Shown piece after piece: positions 35,969-44,585 of a DNA stretch of 64,000 nucleotides. The stretch's first letter is position 1. The number at the start of each line of letters is the position of its first letter. The stretch comes from Engraulis encrasicolus (lineage: Eukaryota; Chordata; Actinopteri; Clupeiformes; Engraulidae). The position numbers and the translations under genes are program-made. The DNA is taken from contig NW_026945665.1 in the NCBI RefSeq assembly GCF_034702125.1, positions 897,501 to 961,500 on the forward strand, in the 5' to 3' direction. The notes under the pieces are model-generated. The model was not told the origin of the DNA. It worked only from the letters and a program-made list of their open reading frames with translations, and did no database searches.

Positions 35969-38172
35969 TCCATTGCCTTGAAGCTCCAGATCCAAAAGGT
36001 TTCTCTCTGTAGCAACCTTTTCAATCTGTCCCCACCCCGTACAGTTTTCTTGATCACTTCAATTCCCTGTACTTTTAAAGATGATGGGTCACTCTGATGA
36101 ATTTCTCTATAATGTTTGGCCATTGGATAATCCTCATTGTTTGTCTTGATTGCATATTTGTGTTCTGAGAAACGTGCTTTTAATTTCCTCTTTGTTCTCC
36201 CCACATAAAAACATCCACAAGGACACAGCAAACGGTAAACAACATATTCAGAGTTACAGTTAATAAAATCATTTGTTTTGTATTCCTTTTTTGTTCTCAA
36301 ATCTAAAAAGGTTTTGCTCTGGATGATACCCTCACAGTGTTTACATGATCCACACTTATAGGTCCCGTAGAGGTCTTTTTGTATCCATGTTTTCTCTTTC
36401 TTGTCTGGCAAGTAACTTTTGACCAGTTTGTCTTTTATAGAGGGGGCCCTTTTGAAAACAGTCATCGGTGGATCAGGGAAGACTTCCTTCAGAAGTGGGT
36501 CGCTATGGATTATTTGCCAATTTGACCTGATGATTTGTTTCATCTTCGGGGCACAGCTGTTGAATTGAGTGATGAAGCAAGGCCCTCTGTTTTTGTTGGT
36601 TTTCTTTTTTCTCTTTTTTAAGAGGTCAGATCGGTTTTGGGACTGGGCTTTTTGCATTGCACTGTCCACCAATGCTGGGGAGTAACCCCTTTCACAGAAC
36701 CTTGTTTGCATGTCTTTGGCCTGGGTCTGAAAGTCTGAATCACTGCTGCATATCCGTTTAAGGCGTTGAAATTGTCCCACAGGAATGTTGTTTTTGAGTG
36801 AGTTGGCATGGAAGCTGTCAGATCTGAGTAAGGTGTTCCTATCTGTGCTTTTCCTGTAGATAGTGGTTTGTAAAGATCCACTATCATCAATGGAAATTGA
36901 TAGGTCCAAAAAATGTATAGACGTCATTGAGTATTCAATTGAGAGTTTGATGTTCTCATTGGTTGAATTTAAATACTTATGAAAGTCCAACAGCTCACTC
37001 TCACTTCCTGACCATATTAAATAAATATCATCAATGAAGCGACAATAGAACATGACCTTGTCCAAAAACACATTATTTCGTTGGTTGTATACATATGTGT
37101 CTTCCCAGTAGCCCAAAAAAAGGTTTGCATAATTAGGTGCAAAACATGCACCCATTGCTGTGCCTTTCCGCTGCCTGTAGAAAGAGTTCTGAAAAATGAA
37201 TACATTGTTGAACAGAGTCCATTTTGTCAAAGACAATAAAAATTCATTTGGTGGTGTGGTGTCAGAACGTAAGGATAAATAATGTTGCAAGGCCTCCAAA
37301 CCTTCCTGATGGTCGATATTAGTATACAGAGAGGCTACATCTAAGGTTACCATGTAGCAGCCTGTGGCATTTGTAATGTTCATCAATGCACATAAAACAT
37401 CTGTGGTATCCTCAATGAAAGATGGCAAGTTTCGCACAAGGGGTTTTATGAAATAGTCCACAAACTGAGAGCTTGGCTCTGTCAATGAGCCATTCCCTGA
37501 TATGATTGGTCTCCCTTCCGGGTGCTCCAGATTTTTGTGGATTTTTGGCAACATGTAGAAACATGGCATTTGTGGGTTTTCATTCATCAGGAAAGAGAAC
37601 TCTTTGTCAGAAATCCAGTTTGAATCTTTAGCCTTGGACAGTATAGCCCTAAGTTCACTCTTCATTAACTCAATGGGATTCATGCTTAATTGTTCATAGT
37701 AGACATCATTTCCCAGTTGTCTTTGGGCTTCAGTAATGTAATAGCTAGTGTCCATTACCACTACTGCACCCCCCTTGTCAGCCGGTTTGATCATAATTTC
37801 ATCATTTTTTGACAGGTTTTCAAGTGCTACCCTTTCTTTTCTTGTTAGATTGTCCTTCATTTTTCTCTGTCTTTTACTGAACATTTCATTCATGTCATGT
37901 GACACTTTCTTTGTAAAGGCAACCAAAGTTGGGTTATTGCTCATTGGCATGAAGGTAGACTTGGGTGTAAAAGGTGTCTTAACAATACAAGTAGAATCTG
38001 AGTTTTCACCAATAGTGCTGTGTACATTTTTATTTTTTTGGTGGTACCACACTTTTAAATGAAGATTTCTATAGAATCTGAAGAGGTCCACATTTGTTTT
38101 GAACTCAGCAGCATTGCACACAGGGGCAAAGGTGAGTCCTTTAGACAGCACATTTATAGAATCTTGTGTCAA
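35923..38172 (-). CDS. PLE reverse transcriptase / GIY-YIG endonuclease, left copy
   Basis: An intact 749-codon frame identical to the right-copy ORF2 except for one residue. It would copy element RNA into DNA at a nick made by its C-terminal endonuclease. Motifs by residue: KPADKGGAVVVMD about 127-139, LPKIHK about 208, RPIISG about 221, RT motif A DVASLYTNID 278-287, motif B RKGTAMGACFAPNYA about 335, catalytic FIDD 379-382, Cys-rich YKCGSCKHC about 610-618, GIY-YIG (VVY 644-646, YVG 656-658, then RTKRKLKARFSEH) and the terminal acidic RETFWI segment. The first listed codon is TTG. The frame is open upstream to 38,328, and residues there (STVINISKHAL) look like true protein, so this is the 3' part of a longer product probably reached by frameshifting from ORF1. 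Confidence 0.93.
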   Translation of the reverse strand: MTQDSINVLSKGLTFAPVCNAAEFKTNVDLFRFYRNLHLKVWYHQKNKNVHSTIGENSDSTCIVKTPFTPKSTFMPMSNNPTLVAFTKKVSHDMNEMFSKRQRKMKDNLTRKERVALENLSKNDEIMIKPADKGGAVVVMDTSYYITEAQRQLGNDVYYEQLSMNPIELMKSELRAILSKAKDSNWISDKEFSFLMNENPQMPCFYMLPKIHKNLEHPEGRPIISGNGSLTEPSSQFVDYFIKPLVRNLPSFIEDTTDVLCALMNITNATGCYMVTLDVASLYTNIDHQEGLEALQHYLSLRSDTTPPNEFLLSLTKWTLFNNVFIFQNSFYRQRKGTAMGACFAPNYANLFLGYWEDTYVYNQRNNVFLDKVMFYCRFIDDIYLIWSGSESELLDFHKYLNSTNENIKLSIEYSMTSIHFLDLSISIDDSGSLQTTIYRKSTDRNTLLRSDSFHANSLKNNIPVGQFQRLKRICSSDSDFQTQAKDMQTRFCERGYSPALVDSAMQKAQSQNRSDLLKKRKKKTNKNRGPCFITQFNSCAPKMKQIIRSNWQIIHSDPLLKEVFPDPPMTVFKRAPSIKDKLVKSYLPDKKEKTWIQKDLYGTYKCGSCKHCEGIIQSKTFLDLRTKKEYKTNDFINCNSEYVVYRLLCPCGCFYVGRTKRKLKARFSEHKYAIKTNNEDYPMAKHYREIHQSDPSSLKVQGIEVIKKTVRGGDRLKRLLQRETFWIWSFKAMEHPGLNEEMDYRPFL

Positions 38173-38192
38173 TGCGTGTTTGGAGATGTTGA

Positions 38193-39879
38193 TTACCGTT
38201 GATTTCTGACTCTGCTCCGAAGGCTCTCCCTTGAAATTGTTGGATCTACGTCTCCCCCTCCTGGTCTTCCTTTTTGTTTGCGTTTCTGCTGGGGGGCTTT
38301 TTTGGTGTGTGATCCAGTTCCTAAAAAATCACCATGTGTGTCTTCATGGGTAGAATCATGCTCCTCTTCACTTGTACTGAGATTGAAGGACACCACTCGC
38401 CTCCGCCTTTCTGGTTGTCGTCTTGTAGTTTCCTTCCATGTGTAGACCTTGCCTTCAGCATAGTCCCTCTCATCTCGGCGGAATTTGCTCAGTTTGTACT
38501 CTTTCAGTTCCATGGCGAACTTATCCAAGTTTGTTTTCAGCTCATTCTCAAATGAAGATTGTTGGGATTCATTGCTGGCTTGTGTCAATTGCCTCTTTAA
38601 CTCATCCATTTTTGCTTGCAGTTTTTCTTTTTCTTTTTTAGTTTGTTCAATAATGACAAAGAAAATGGAATCTTGTACAAGAACGACCACTGGCTGGTGT
38701 GGCCAGGAGTGGCACTGCAGCTATATCATCCAGCCAAGTAAATATTGAATGGGTGCCAATGGGGCTGTACGCTTCTCATAGAACTATCTGCCCGTGTGAT
38801 TTTTTCCCTGGAAACAATGAAGTCGCGTTCGATAGATATGAGTAAGTGAAAGCATTTGCCGGCACGTTTGCATCTTGTCAAGTGTTAGATTCGTGAAAAT
38901 GACCCTTATTTCAACTATAGCAATGACATAACACGTGACAATCGACTTTACGGCACTACGCCATTTGTTTTGTAGTTTTAAGTCTGACTTCAGATGTCGA
39001 TGTGTTTAAAGTTATGTTAGGATTATTGCGGACACCTGTTATTTATTGCATTTAAGGTGGTGGAAAAGCTGCATGTGTACATGGGGTAAAGGAAATGACT
39101 GCGCTCATCCTTAAGAATTTGGGCACCTTCAATTAACATGTTGGACGGCGGTGGGGGGTTTTGAGGTGTGTGACCGTAGATGTCTCTGCTAGGATCAGTC
39201 AGAGTACGTCTCTCGTCAGCTCTGGTCGTGAATAGTCGCAGAGATTCCTCAGCCAGCAGGTATTAGCCGAATGCTAGCGTGTTGCAGGACAAAACTAACA
39301 CGTCTTTGGGAGAACAAAGCCATGTCAGGAACCTTTAACTTCACTTCTAATACAACTTCCATGATAAGGTACAGAATGTGCACACACCTTTACAAACCAG
39401 AGAACAGAACCGTCACAAATCCCTGCTGAGCCATTTAGCCCAATAGGCTCCCATTCATCTTTTACTTGGCTGCGTTCGCCAACGGGGCTATATGGGAGCC
39501 AATGAGAGACGCCTATCTCATAGCTTAGAGAATTTCTGATAATAAGTAATATGAGGTCAAGAGAACATTTGTTTAAGATGCCCTCCCACTGTTCACGAAA
39601 GGTAGCATCCTCCAATCCAAAGGACGGAAACTTCTTTATCCGTAGGCCTCTCGGGATACGTTTTTCTCTCCAGGAATCCGATAGATATATAAGGTGCCAT
39701 TGAAGTTTGATGTCTTTTTCACAAGTTATTTTAAAATCCGTGTGCATACGATCCAACTCCTTTTTGGAGGAACTTGGCAGAGGGGTTCCAGTTAGAAGGG
39801 AATCTGGTACAACTATATTGTTGCCTTCCTCAATGGAATAAGAAAAATAGGACATATTCTTCTCCTTCTCTCGTGACAT
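38193..39879 (-). pseudogene. PLE ORF1, left copy, interrupted
   Basis: The same protein as the right-copy ORF1 but split in two. The N-terminal 110 or so residues (MSREKEKNMSYFSYSIEEGN...) run from 39,879 to about 39,541. The C-terminal part from IIEQTKKEKEK (about 38,657) runs to the stop at 38,193. Between them sits a foreign 0.88-kb insertion that adds unrelated codons and stops. The coiled coil, the KFRRDERDY motif and the frameshift heptamer (38,322-38,328) are in the downstream piece and are unchanged. Confidence 0.9.
38657..39540. mobile_element. ~0.88-kb insertion in ORF1 of the left PLE copy
   Basis: Absent at the same place in the right copy (41,227-41,236). Flanks ATAATGA and ATAATAA suggest a 7-8 bp target duplication with one mismatch. 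Subterminal inverted repeats are visible: agccaagtaaatattgaatg near 38,733 against the inverse gccaagtaaaagatgaatgg near 39,460. No coding capacity. Most likely a MITE that came in after the dimer formed. Confidence 0.75.
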
Positions 39880-39984
39880 ATTTGATCACAGAGGACAAAA
39901 CAGGAAACACTCACTTGTTTGAGTGGAGCAACAAGCCAAATAGGTCAACCTTGATATGACCAAAAAAGTAACAATGTTTGGAAG

Positions 39985-40278
39985 TCAGAGGCGTGCTCAG
40001 TCCCTTTAGGAAGATGACAAAATTATTCTTGTGGGTGCTCTTTGGTTCAAGGTTCAATGTCCAAAAAGTTGCTTGAAAAGAGAAAAAACTTTTCTTCACC
40101 AAGGCACTCCAAAAAGTATAGTTAAAATGTCTTTATTATTATGACATGTCCATTAAGGACTTTTAAAATTGCCCACGCGTAGCGGCAGTTGAGCCTTCTT
40201 CAGGGCATAGTGATACTGACACAGTGAAGCCTTTTGTTAGACAAACATTCCACCTGTTGACTAGTTGATTGCCCACAA
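39985..40278 (-). repeat. Pseudo-LTR, truncated 5' end of left PLE copy
   Basis: Matches 40,496-40,790 inverted. The hammerhead-like motif is at 40,170-40,207. Confidence 0.85.
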
Positions 40279-40280
40279 GC

Positions 40281-40790
40281 ATGGAGCATCCAGGTCTTAA
40301 TGAGGAAATGAACTACAGACCTTTTTTGTAACAATGTGTTCTTTTGTATTTTATCACTGCTATTGTACTCAGTATCTACTTTTTGAAATGTTAAATATAC
40401 TGGATCTGCTATTTTTTGTAATTATTTTCAAGTACCTGTTTGAGGGGGCGGGTCTTAGCTACACTTAAGTCTGTGGTGGGGGAGGTGCACTAATTGTGGG
40501 CAATCAACTAGTCAACAGGTGGAATGTTTGTCTAACAAAAGGCTTCACTGTGTCAGTATCACTATGCCCTGAAGAAGGCTCAACTGCCGCTACGCGTGGG
40601 CAATTTTAAAAGTCCTTAATGGACATGTCATAATAATAAAGACATTTTAACTATACTTTTTGGAGTGCCTTGGTGAAGAAAAGTTTTTTCTCTTTTCAAG
40701 CAACTTTTTGACATTGAACCTTGAACCAAAGAGCACCCACAAGAATACTTTTTTCATCTTCCTAAAGGGACTGAGCACGCCTCTGACTTC
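40281..40790 (+). repeat. Pseudo-LTR, 5' end of right PLE copy
   Basis: It begins inside ORF2 coding sequence (atggagcatccaggtcttaa) and runs through the 3' UTR to cctctgacttccaaa, then passes directly into the leader. The 3' version differs by a deletion of about 19 nt at about 44,108. Direct terminal repeats containing the ORF end are a hallmark of tandem-derived PLEs. Confidence 0.9.
40565..40602 (+). ncRNA. Hammerhead-ribozyme-like motif in PLE pseudo-LTR
   Basis: TGCC, then CTGAAGA, then AGGC-loop-GCC, then GCTAC, and GGGCA closing the outer stem. The order matches a hammerhead, and CUGANGA allows A at position 7. The second core box should be GAAA but reads GCTA, so two core adenines are missing. 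Identical copies lie at 44,175-44,212, 40,170-40,207 (-) and 35,652-35,689 (-). Confidence 0.45.
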
Positions 40791-40891
40791 CAAACATTGT
40801 TACTTTTTTGGTCATATCAAGGTTGACCTATTTGGCTTGTTGCTCCACTCAAACAAGTGAGTGTTTCCTGTTTTGTCCTCTGTGATCAAAT

Positions 40892-41689
40892 ATGTCACGA
40901 GAGAAGGAGAAGAATATGTCCTATTTTTCTTATTCCATTGAGGAAGGCAACAATATAGTTGTACCAGATTCCCTTCTAACTGGAACCCCTCTGCCAAGTT
41001 CCTCCAAAAAGGAGTTGGATCGTATGTACACAGATTTTAAAATAACTTGTGAAAAAGACATCAAACTTCAATGGCACCTTATATATCTATCGGATTCCTG
41101 GAGAGAAAAACGTATCCCGAGAGGCCTACGGATAAAGAAGTTTCCGTCCTTTGGATTGGAGGATGCTACCTTTCGTGAACAGTGGGAGGGCATCTTAAAC
41201 AAATGTTCTCTTGACCTCATATTACTCATTATTGAACAAACTAAAAAAGAAAAAGAAAAACTGCAAGCAAAAATGGATGAGTTAAAGAGGCAATTGACAC
41301 AAGCCAGCAATGAATCCCAACAATCTTCATTTGAGAATGAGCTGAAAACAAACTTGGATAAGTTCGCCATGGAACTGAAAGAGTACAAACTGAGCAAATT
41401 CCGCCGAGATGAGAGGGACTATGCTGAAGGCAAGGTCTACACATGGAAGGAAACTACAAGACGACAACCAGAAAGGCGGAGGCGAGTGGTGTCCTTCAAT
41501 CTCAGTACAAGTGAAGAGGAGCATGATTCTACCCATGAAGACACACATGGTGATTTTTTAGGAACTGGATCACACACCAAAAAAGCCCCCCAGCAGAAAC
41601 GCAAACAAAAAGGAAGACCAGGAGGGGGAGACGTAGATCCAACAATTTCAAGGGAGAGCCTTCGGAGCAGAGTCAGAAATCAACGGTAA
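40892..41689 (+). CDS. PLE ORF1, coiled-coil N-terminal protein
   Basis: An intact 265-codon frame starting at an ATG in gtcacgag-agaagg context. In order: a polar N-terminus (MSREKEKNMSYFSYSIEEGN), a basic stretch with DSWREKRIPRGLRIKKFPSF at about 68-87, a strong heptad-like coiled coil from IIEQTKKEKEKLQAKMDELK (about 113-175), the KFRRDERDY motif, then an acidic serine patch and a Lys/Arg-rich tail. Penelope-like elements often carry such a coiled coil with a K-F-R-D type motif just upstream of the RT, usually in the same polypeptide. Here ORF1 stops with TAA, and ORF2 lies in -1 register and overlaps it by 136 nt. A 50-residue upstream frame ends at 40,860, 31 nt before this start. Likely role: RNA or self association. 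Confidence 0.85.
   Translation: MSREKEKNMSYFSYSIEEGNNIVVPDSLLTGTPLPSSSKKELDRMYTDFKITCEKDIKLQWHLIYLSDSWREKRIPRGLRIKKFPSFGLEDATFREQWEGILNKCSLDLILLIIEQTKKEKEKLQAKMDELKRQLTQASNESQQSSFENELKTNLDKFAMELKEYKLSKFRRDERDYAEGKVYTWKETTRRQPERRRRVVSFNLSTSEEEHDSTHEDTHGDFLGTGSHTKKAPQQKRKQKGRPGGGDVDPTISRESLRSRVRNQR
41554..41560 (+). promoter_or_regulatory. Candidate -1 ribosomal frameshift site (T TTT TTA)
   Basis: T_TTT_TTA lies in the ORF1 reading frame (…GAT TTT TTA GGA…). The -1 frame has a TGA at 41,551-41,553, so ORF2 register becomes open exactly at this heptamer and stays open to 43,959. X XXY YYZ with U UUU UUA is a known efficient eukaryotic slippery sequence. A possible GC stem downstream (CCCCC at 41,586-41,590 with GGGGG at 41,624-41,628) is farther away than the usual spacer. 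The same heptamer is in the left copy at 38,322-38,328 (-). Confidence 0.6.
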
Positions 41690-41709
41690 TCAACATCTCC
41701 AAACACGCA

Positions 41710-43959
41710 TTGACACAAGATTCTATAAATGTGCTGTCTAAAGGACTCACCTTTGCCCCTGTGTGCAATGCTGCTGAGTTCAAAACAAATGTGGACCTCT
41801 TCAGATTCTATAGAAATCTTCATTTAAAAGTGTGGTACCACCAAAAAAATAAAAATGTACACAGCACGACTGGTGAAAACTCAGATTCTACTTGTATTGT
41901 TAAGACACCTTTTACACCCAAGTCTACTTTTATGCCAATGAGCAATAACCCAACTTTGGTTGCCTTTACAAAGAAAGTGTCACATGACATGAATGAAATG
42001 TTCAGTAAAAGACAGAGAAAAATGAAGGACAATCTAACAAGAAAAGAAAGGGTAGCACTTGAAAACCTGTCAAAAAATGATGAAATTATGATCAAACCGG
42101 CTGACAAGGGGGGTGCAGTAGTGGTAATGGACACTAGCTATTACATTACTGAAGCCCAAAGACAACTGGGAAATGATGTCTACTATGAACAATTAAGCAT
42201 GAATCCCATTGAGTTAATGAAGAGTGAACTTAGGGCTATACTGTCCAAGGCTAAAGATTCAAACTGGATTTCTGACAAAGAGTTCTCTTTCCTGATGAAT
42301 GAAAACCCACAAATGCCATGTTTCTACATGTTGCCAAAAATCCACAAAAATCTGGAGCACCCGGAAGGGAGACCAATCATATCAGGGAATGGCTCATTGA
42401 CAGAGCCAAGCTCTCAGTTTGTGGACTATTTCATAAAACCCCTTGTGCGAAACTTGCCATCTTTCATTGAGGATACCACAGATGTTTTATGTGCATTGAT
42501 GAACATTACAAATGCCACAGGCTGCTACATGGTAACCTTAGATGTAGCCTCTCTGTATACTAATATCGACCATCAGGAAGGTTTGGAGGCCTTGCAACAT
42601 TATTTATCCTTACGTTCTGACACCACACCACCAAATGAATTTTTATTGTCTTTGACAAAATGGACTCTGTTCAACAATGTATTCATTTTTCAGAACTCTT
42701 TCTACAGGCAGCGGAAAGGCACAGCAATGGGTGCATGTTTTGCACCTAATTATGCAAACCTTTTTTTGGGCTACTGGGAAGACACATATGTATACAACCA
42801 ACGAAATAATGTGTTTTTGGACAAGGTCATGTTCTATTGTCGCTTCATTGATGATATTTATTTAATATGGTCAGGAAGTGAGAGTGAGCTGTTGGACTTT
42901 CATAAGTATTTAAATTCAACCAATGAGAACATCAAACTCTCAATTGAATACTCAATGACGTCTATACATTTTTTGGACCTATCAATTTCCATTGATGATA
43001 GTGGATCTTTACAAACCACTATCTACAGGAAAAGCACAGATAGGAACACCTTACTCAGATCTGACAGCTTCCATGCCAACTCACTCAAAAACAACATTCC
43101 TGTGGGACAATTTCAACGCCTTAAACGGATATGCAGCAGTGATTCAGACTTTCAGACCCAGGCCAAAGACATGCAAACAAGGTTCTGTGAAAGGGGTTAC
43201 TCCCCAGCATTGGTGGACAGTGCAATGCAAAAAGCCCAGTCCCAAAACCGATCTGACCTCTTAAAAAAGAGAAAAAAGAAAACCAACAAAAACAGAGGGC
43301 CTTGCTTCATCACTCAATTCAACAGCTGTGCCCCGAAGATGAAACAAATCATCAGGTCAAATTGGCAAATAATCCATAGCGACCCACTTCTGAAGGAAGT
43401 CTTCCCTGATCCACCGATGACTGTTTTCAAAAGGGCCCCCTCTATAAAAGACAAACTGGTCAAAAGTTACTTGCCAGACAAGAAAGAGAAAACATGGATA
43501 CAAAAAGACCTCTACGGGACCTATAAGTGTGGATCATGTAAACACTGTGAGGGTATCATCCAGAGCAAAACCTTTTTAGATTTGAGAACAAAAAAGGAAT
43601 ACAAAACAAATGATTTTATTAACTGTAACTCTGAATATGTTGTTTACCGTTTGCTGTGTCCTTGTGGATGTTTTTATGTGGGGAGAACAAAGAGGAAATT
43701 AAAAGCACGTTTCTCAGAACACAAATATGCAATCAAGACAAACAATGAGGATTATCCAATGGCCAAACATTATAGAGAAATTCATCAGAGTGACCCATCA
43801 TCTTTAAAAGTACAGGGAATTGAAGTGATCAAGAAAACTGTACGGGGTGGGGACAGATTGAAAAGGTTGCTACAGAGAGAAACCTTTTGGATCTGGAGCT
43901 TCAAGGCAATGGAGCATCCAGGTCTTAATGAGGAAATGGACTACAGACCTTTTTTGTAA
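41710..43959 (+). CDS. PLE reverse transcriptase / GIY-YIG endonuclease, right copy
   Basis: A 749-codon intact frame. The listed start codon is TTG, and the frame is open from 41,554, so initiation here is doubtful and fusion to ORF1 by -1 frameshift is the better reading. RT fingers KPADKGG and LPKIHK, motif A DVASLYTNID (278), motif B GTAMGACFAPNYA (337), catalytic FIDD (379-382). A Cys-rich linker YKCGSCKHC precedes a canonical GIY-YIG nuclease (VVY 644, YVG 656, Arg-rich helix, terminal RETFWIWSF). This combination is specific to endonuclease-positive Penelope-like elements. I cannot decide between the Penelope/Poseidon and Neptune groups by eye. No telomerase-specific domain is present. 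Confidence 0.95.
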   Translation: MTQDSINVLSKGLTFAPVCNAAEFKTNVDLFRFYRNLHLKVWYHQKNKNVHSTTGENSDSTCIVKTPFTPKSTFMPMSNNPTLVAFTKKVSHDMNEMFSKRQRKMKDNLTRKERVALENLSKNDEIMIKPADKGGAVVVMDTSYYITEAQRQLGNDVYYEQLSMNPIELMKSELRAILSKAKDSNWISDKEFSFLMNENPQMPCFYMLPKIHKNLEHPEGRPIISGNGSLTEPSSQFVDYFIKPLVRNLPSFIEDTTDVLCALMNITNATGCYMVTLDVASLYTNIDHQEGLEALQHYLSLRSDTTPPNEFLLSLTKWTLFNNVFIFQNSFYRQRKGTAMGACFAPNYANLFLGYWEDTYVYNQRNNVFLDKVMFYCRFIDDIYLIWSGSESELLDFHKYLNSTNENIKLSIEYSMTSIHFLDLSISIDDSGSLQTTIYRKSTDRNTLLRSDSFHANSLKNNIPVGQFQRLKRICSSDSDFQTQAKDMQTRFCERGYSPALVDSAMQKAQSQNRSDLLKKRKKKTNKNRGPCFITQFNSCAPKMKQIIRSNWQIIHSDPLLKEVFPDPPMTVFKRAPSIKDKLVKSYLPDKKEKTWIQKDLYGTYKCGSCKHCEGIIQSKTFLDLRTKKEYKTNDFINCNSEYVVYRLLCPCGCFYVGRTKRKLKARFSEHKYAIKTNNEDYPMAKHYREIHQSDPSSLKVQGIEVIKKTVRGGDRLKRLLQRETFWIWSFKAMEHPGLNEEMDYRPFL

Positions 43960-44401
43960 CAATGTGTTCTTTTGTATTTTATCACTGCTATTGTACTCAG
44001 TATCTACTTTTTGAAATGTTAAATATACTGGATCTGCTATTTTTTGTAATTATTTTCAAGTACCTGTTTGAGGGGGCGGGTCTTAGCTACACTTAAGTCT
44101 GTGATGGGGGCAATCAACTAGTCAACAGGTGGAATGTTTGTCTAACAAAAGGCTTCACTGTGTCAGTATCACTATGCCCTGAAGAAGGCTCAACTGCCGC
44201 TACGCGTGGGCAATTTTAAAAGTCCTTAATGGACATGTCATAATAATAAAGACATTTTAACTATACTTTTTGGAGTGCCTTGGTGAAGAAAAGTTTTTTC
44301 TCTTTTCAAGCAACTTTTTGGACATTGAACCTTGAACCAAAGAGCACCCACAAGAATAATTTTGTCATCTTCCTAAAGGGACTGAGCACGCCTCTGACTT
44401 C
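43909..44401 (+). repeat. Pseudo-LTR, 3' end of right PLE copy
   Basis: Direct repeat of 40,281-40,790 with a deletion of about 19 nt. It ends cctctgacttc against the target duplication at 44,402. The hammerhead-like motif is at 44,175-44,212. Confidence 0.9.
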
Positions 44402-44585
44402 CAAAAGTAAAAAAGGTACTGTATATGTCCAACAATATCATATTAGCCTACGTCGGCCTAAGTGTATTAGAGCTACAACGAATCAAACAATCAACATGAT
44501 TTTTTTCATAGAGAAGTCACATGGAGTGGCAATTAGGATAATTAAGATTGCCAATGCTATATTTCAAATAGGCCTATAGTCCTAT

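Larger units (their letters stand above)
35545..40278 (-). mobile_element. PLE left copy (minus strand)
   Basis: It runs 40,278 to 35,545 on the minus strand: truncated 5' pseudo-LTR, leader, ORF1 (broken by an insertion), ORF2, 3' pseudo-LTR. Its 3' end stops about 70 nt earlier than that of the right copy ('cttttcaagcaacttttt'), and its 5' pseudo-LTR starts about 215 nt later than in the right copy. Confidence 0.93.
35545..44401. mobile_element. Penelope-like retroelement, head-to-head inverted dimer
   Basis: One 8,857-bp insertion flanked by a 19-bp target duplication (CAAAAGTAAAAAAGGTACT, one mismatch on the left). The intact empty site is at 25,615-25,633. It holds two oppositely oriented copies joined at 40,278-40,281, each with RT and GIY-YIG coding. 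In two proteins of 749 residues I see a single amino-acid difference (STIGE versus STTGE), so the halves share a recent origin. Inverted and partial multimers with pseudo-LTRs and variable target duplications are known for Penelope-like elements. Confidence 0.95.
40281..44401 (+). mobile_element. PLE right copy (plus strand)
   Basis: Full order: 5' pseudo-LTR 40,281-40,790, leader, ORF1 40,892-41,689, ORF2 to 43,959, 3' pseudo-LTR 43,909-44,401. Both frames are free of stops, so this copy may still be coding-competent. Confidence 0.94.
27620..44585. repeat. Segmental duplication, copy B, with PLE inside
   Basis: Direct repeat of 17,660-25,798. The match runs from about 27,620 to 35,544, is interrupted by the Penelope-like element, and resumes at 44,402 to about 44,585. 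Copy B lacks the hAT MITE of copy A and has its own segment at 30,190-31,005. Confidence 0.92.

Noticed and set aside
36618..43264. Secondary frames inside the PLE (for example 37,748-38,062, 42,677-42,865, 42,992-43,264, 38,334-38,748)
   Set aside because: Shadow frames of ORF1 and ORF2, mirrored exactly between the two copies.
35923..43959. Possible host telomerase or a host nuclease gene for the 749-codon frames
   Set aside because: RT motifs plus C-terminal GIY-YIG, pseudo-LTRs, target duplication and an inverted twin show a Penelope-like retroelement; no telomerase RNA-binding domain is visible.
35545..44401. LTR retrotransposon or retrovirus-like origin of the element with direct repeats
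   Set aside because: The repeats include the end of the coding region, there is no protease, integrase or TG...CA terminus, and the RT is of Penelope type with GIY-YIG.
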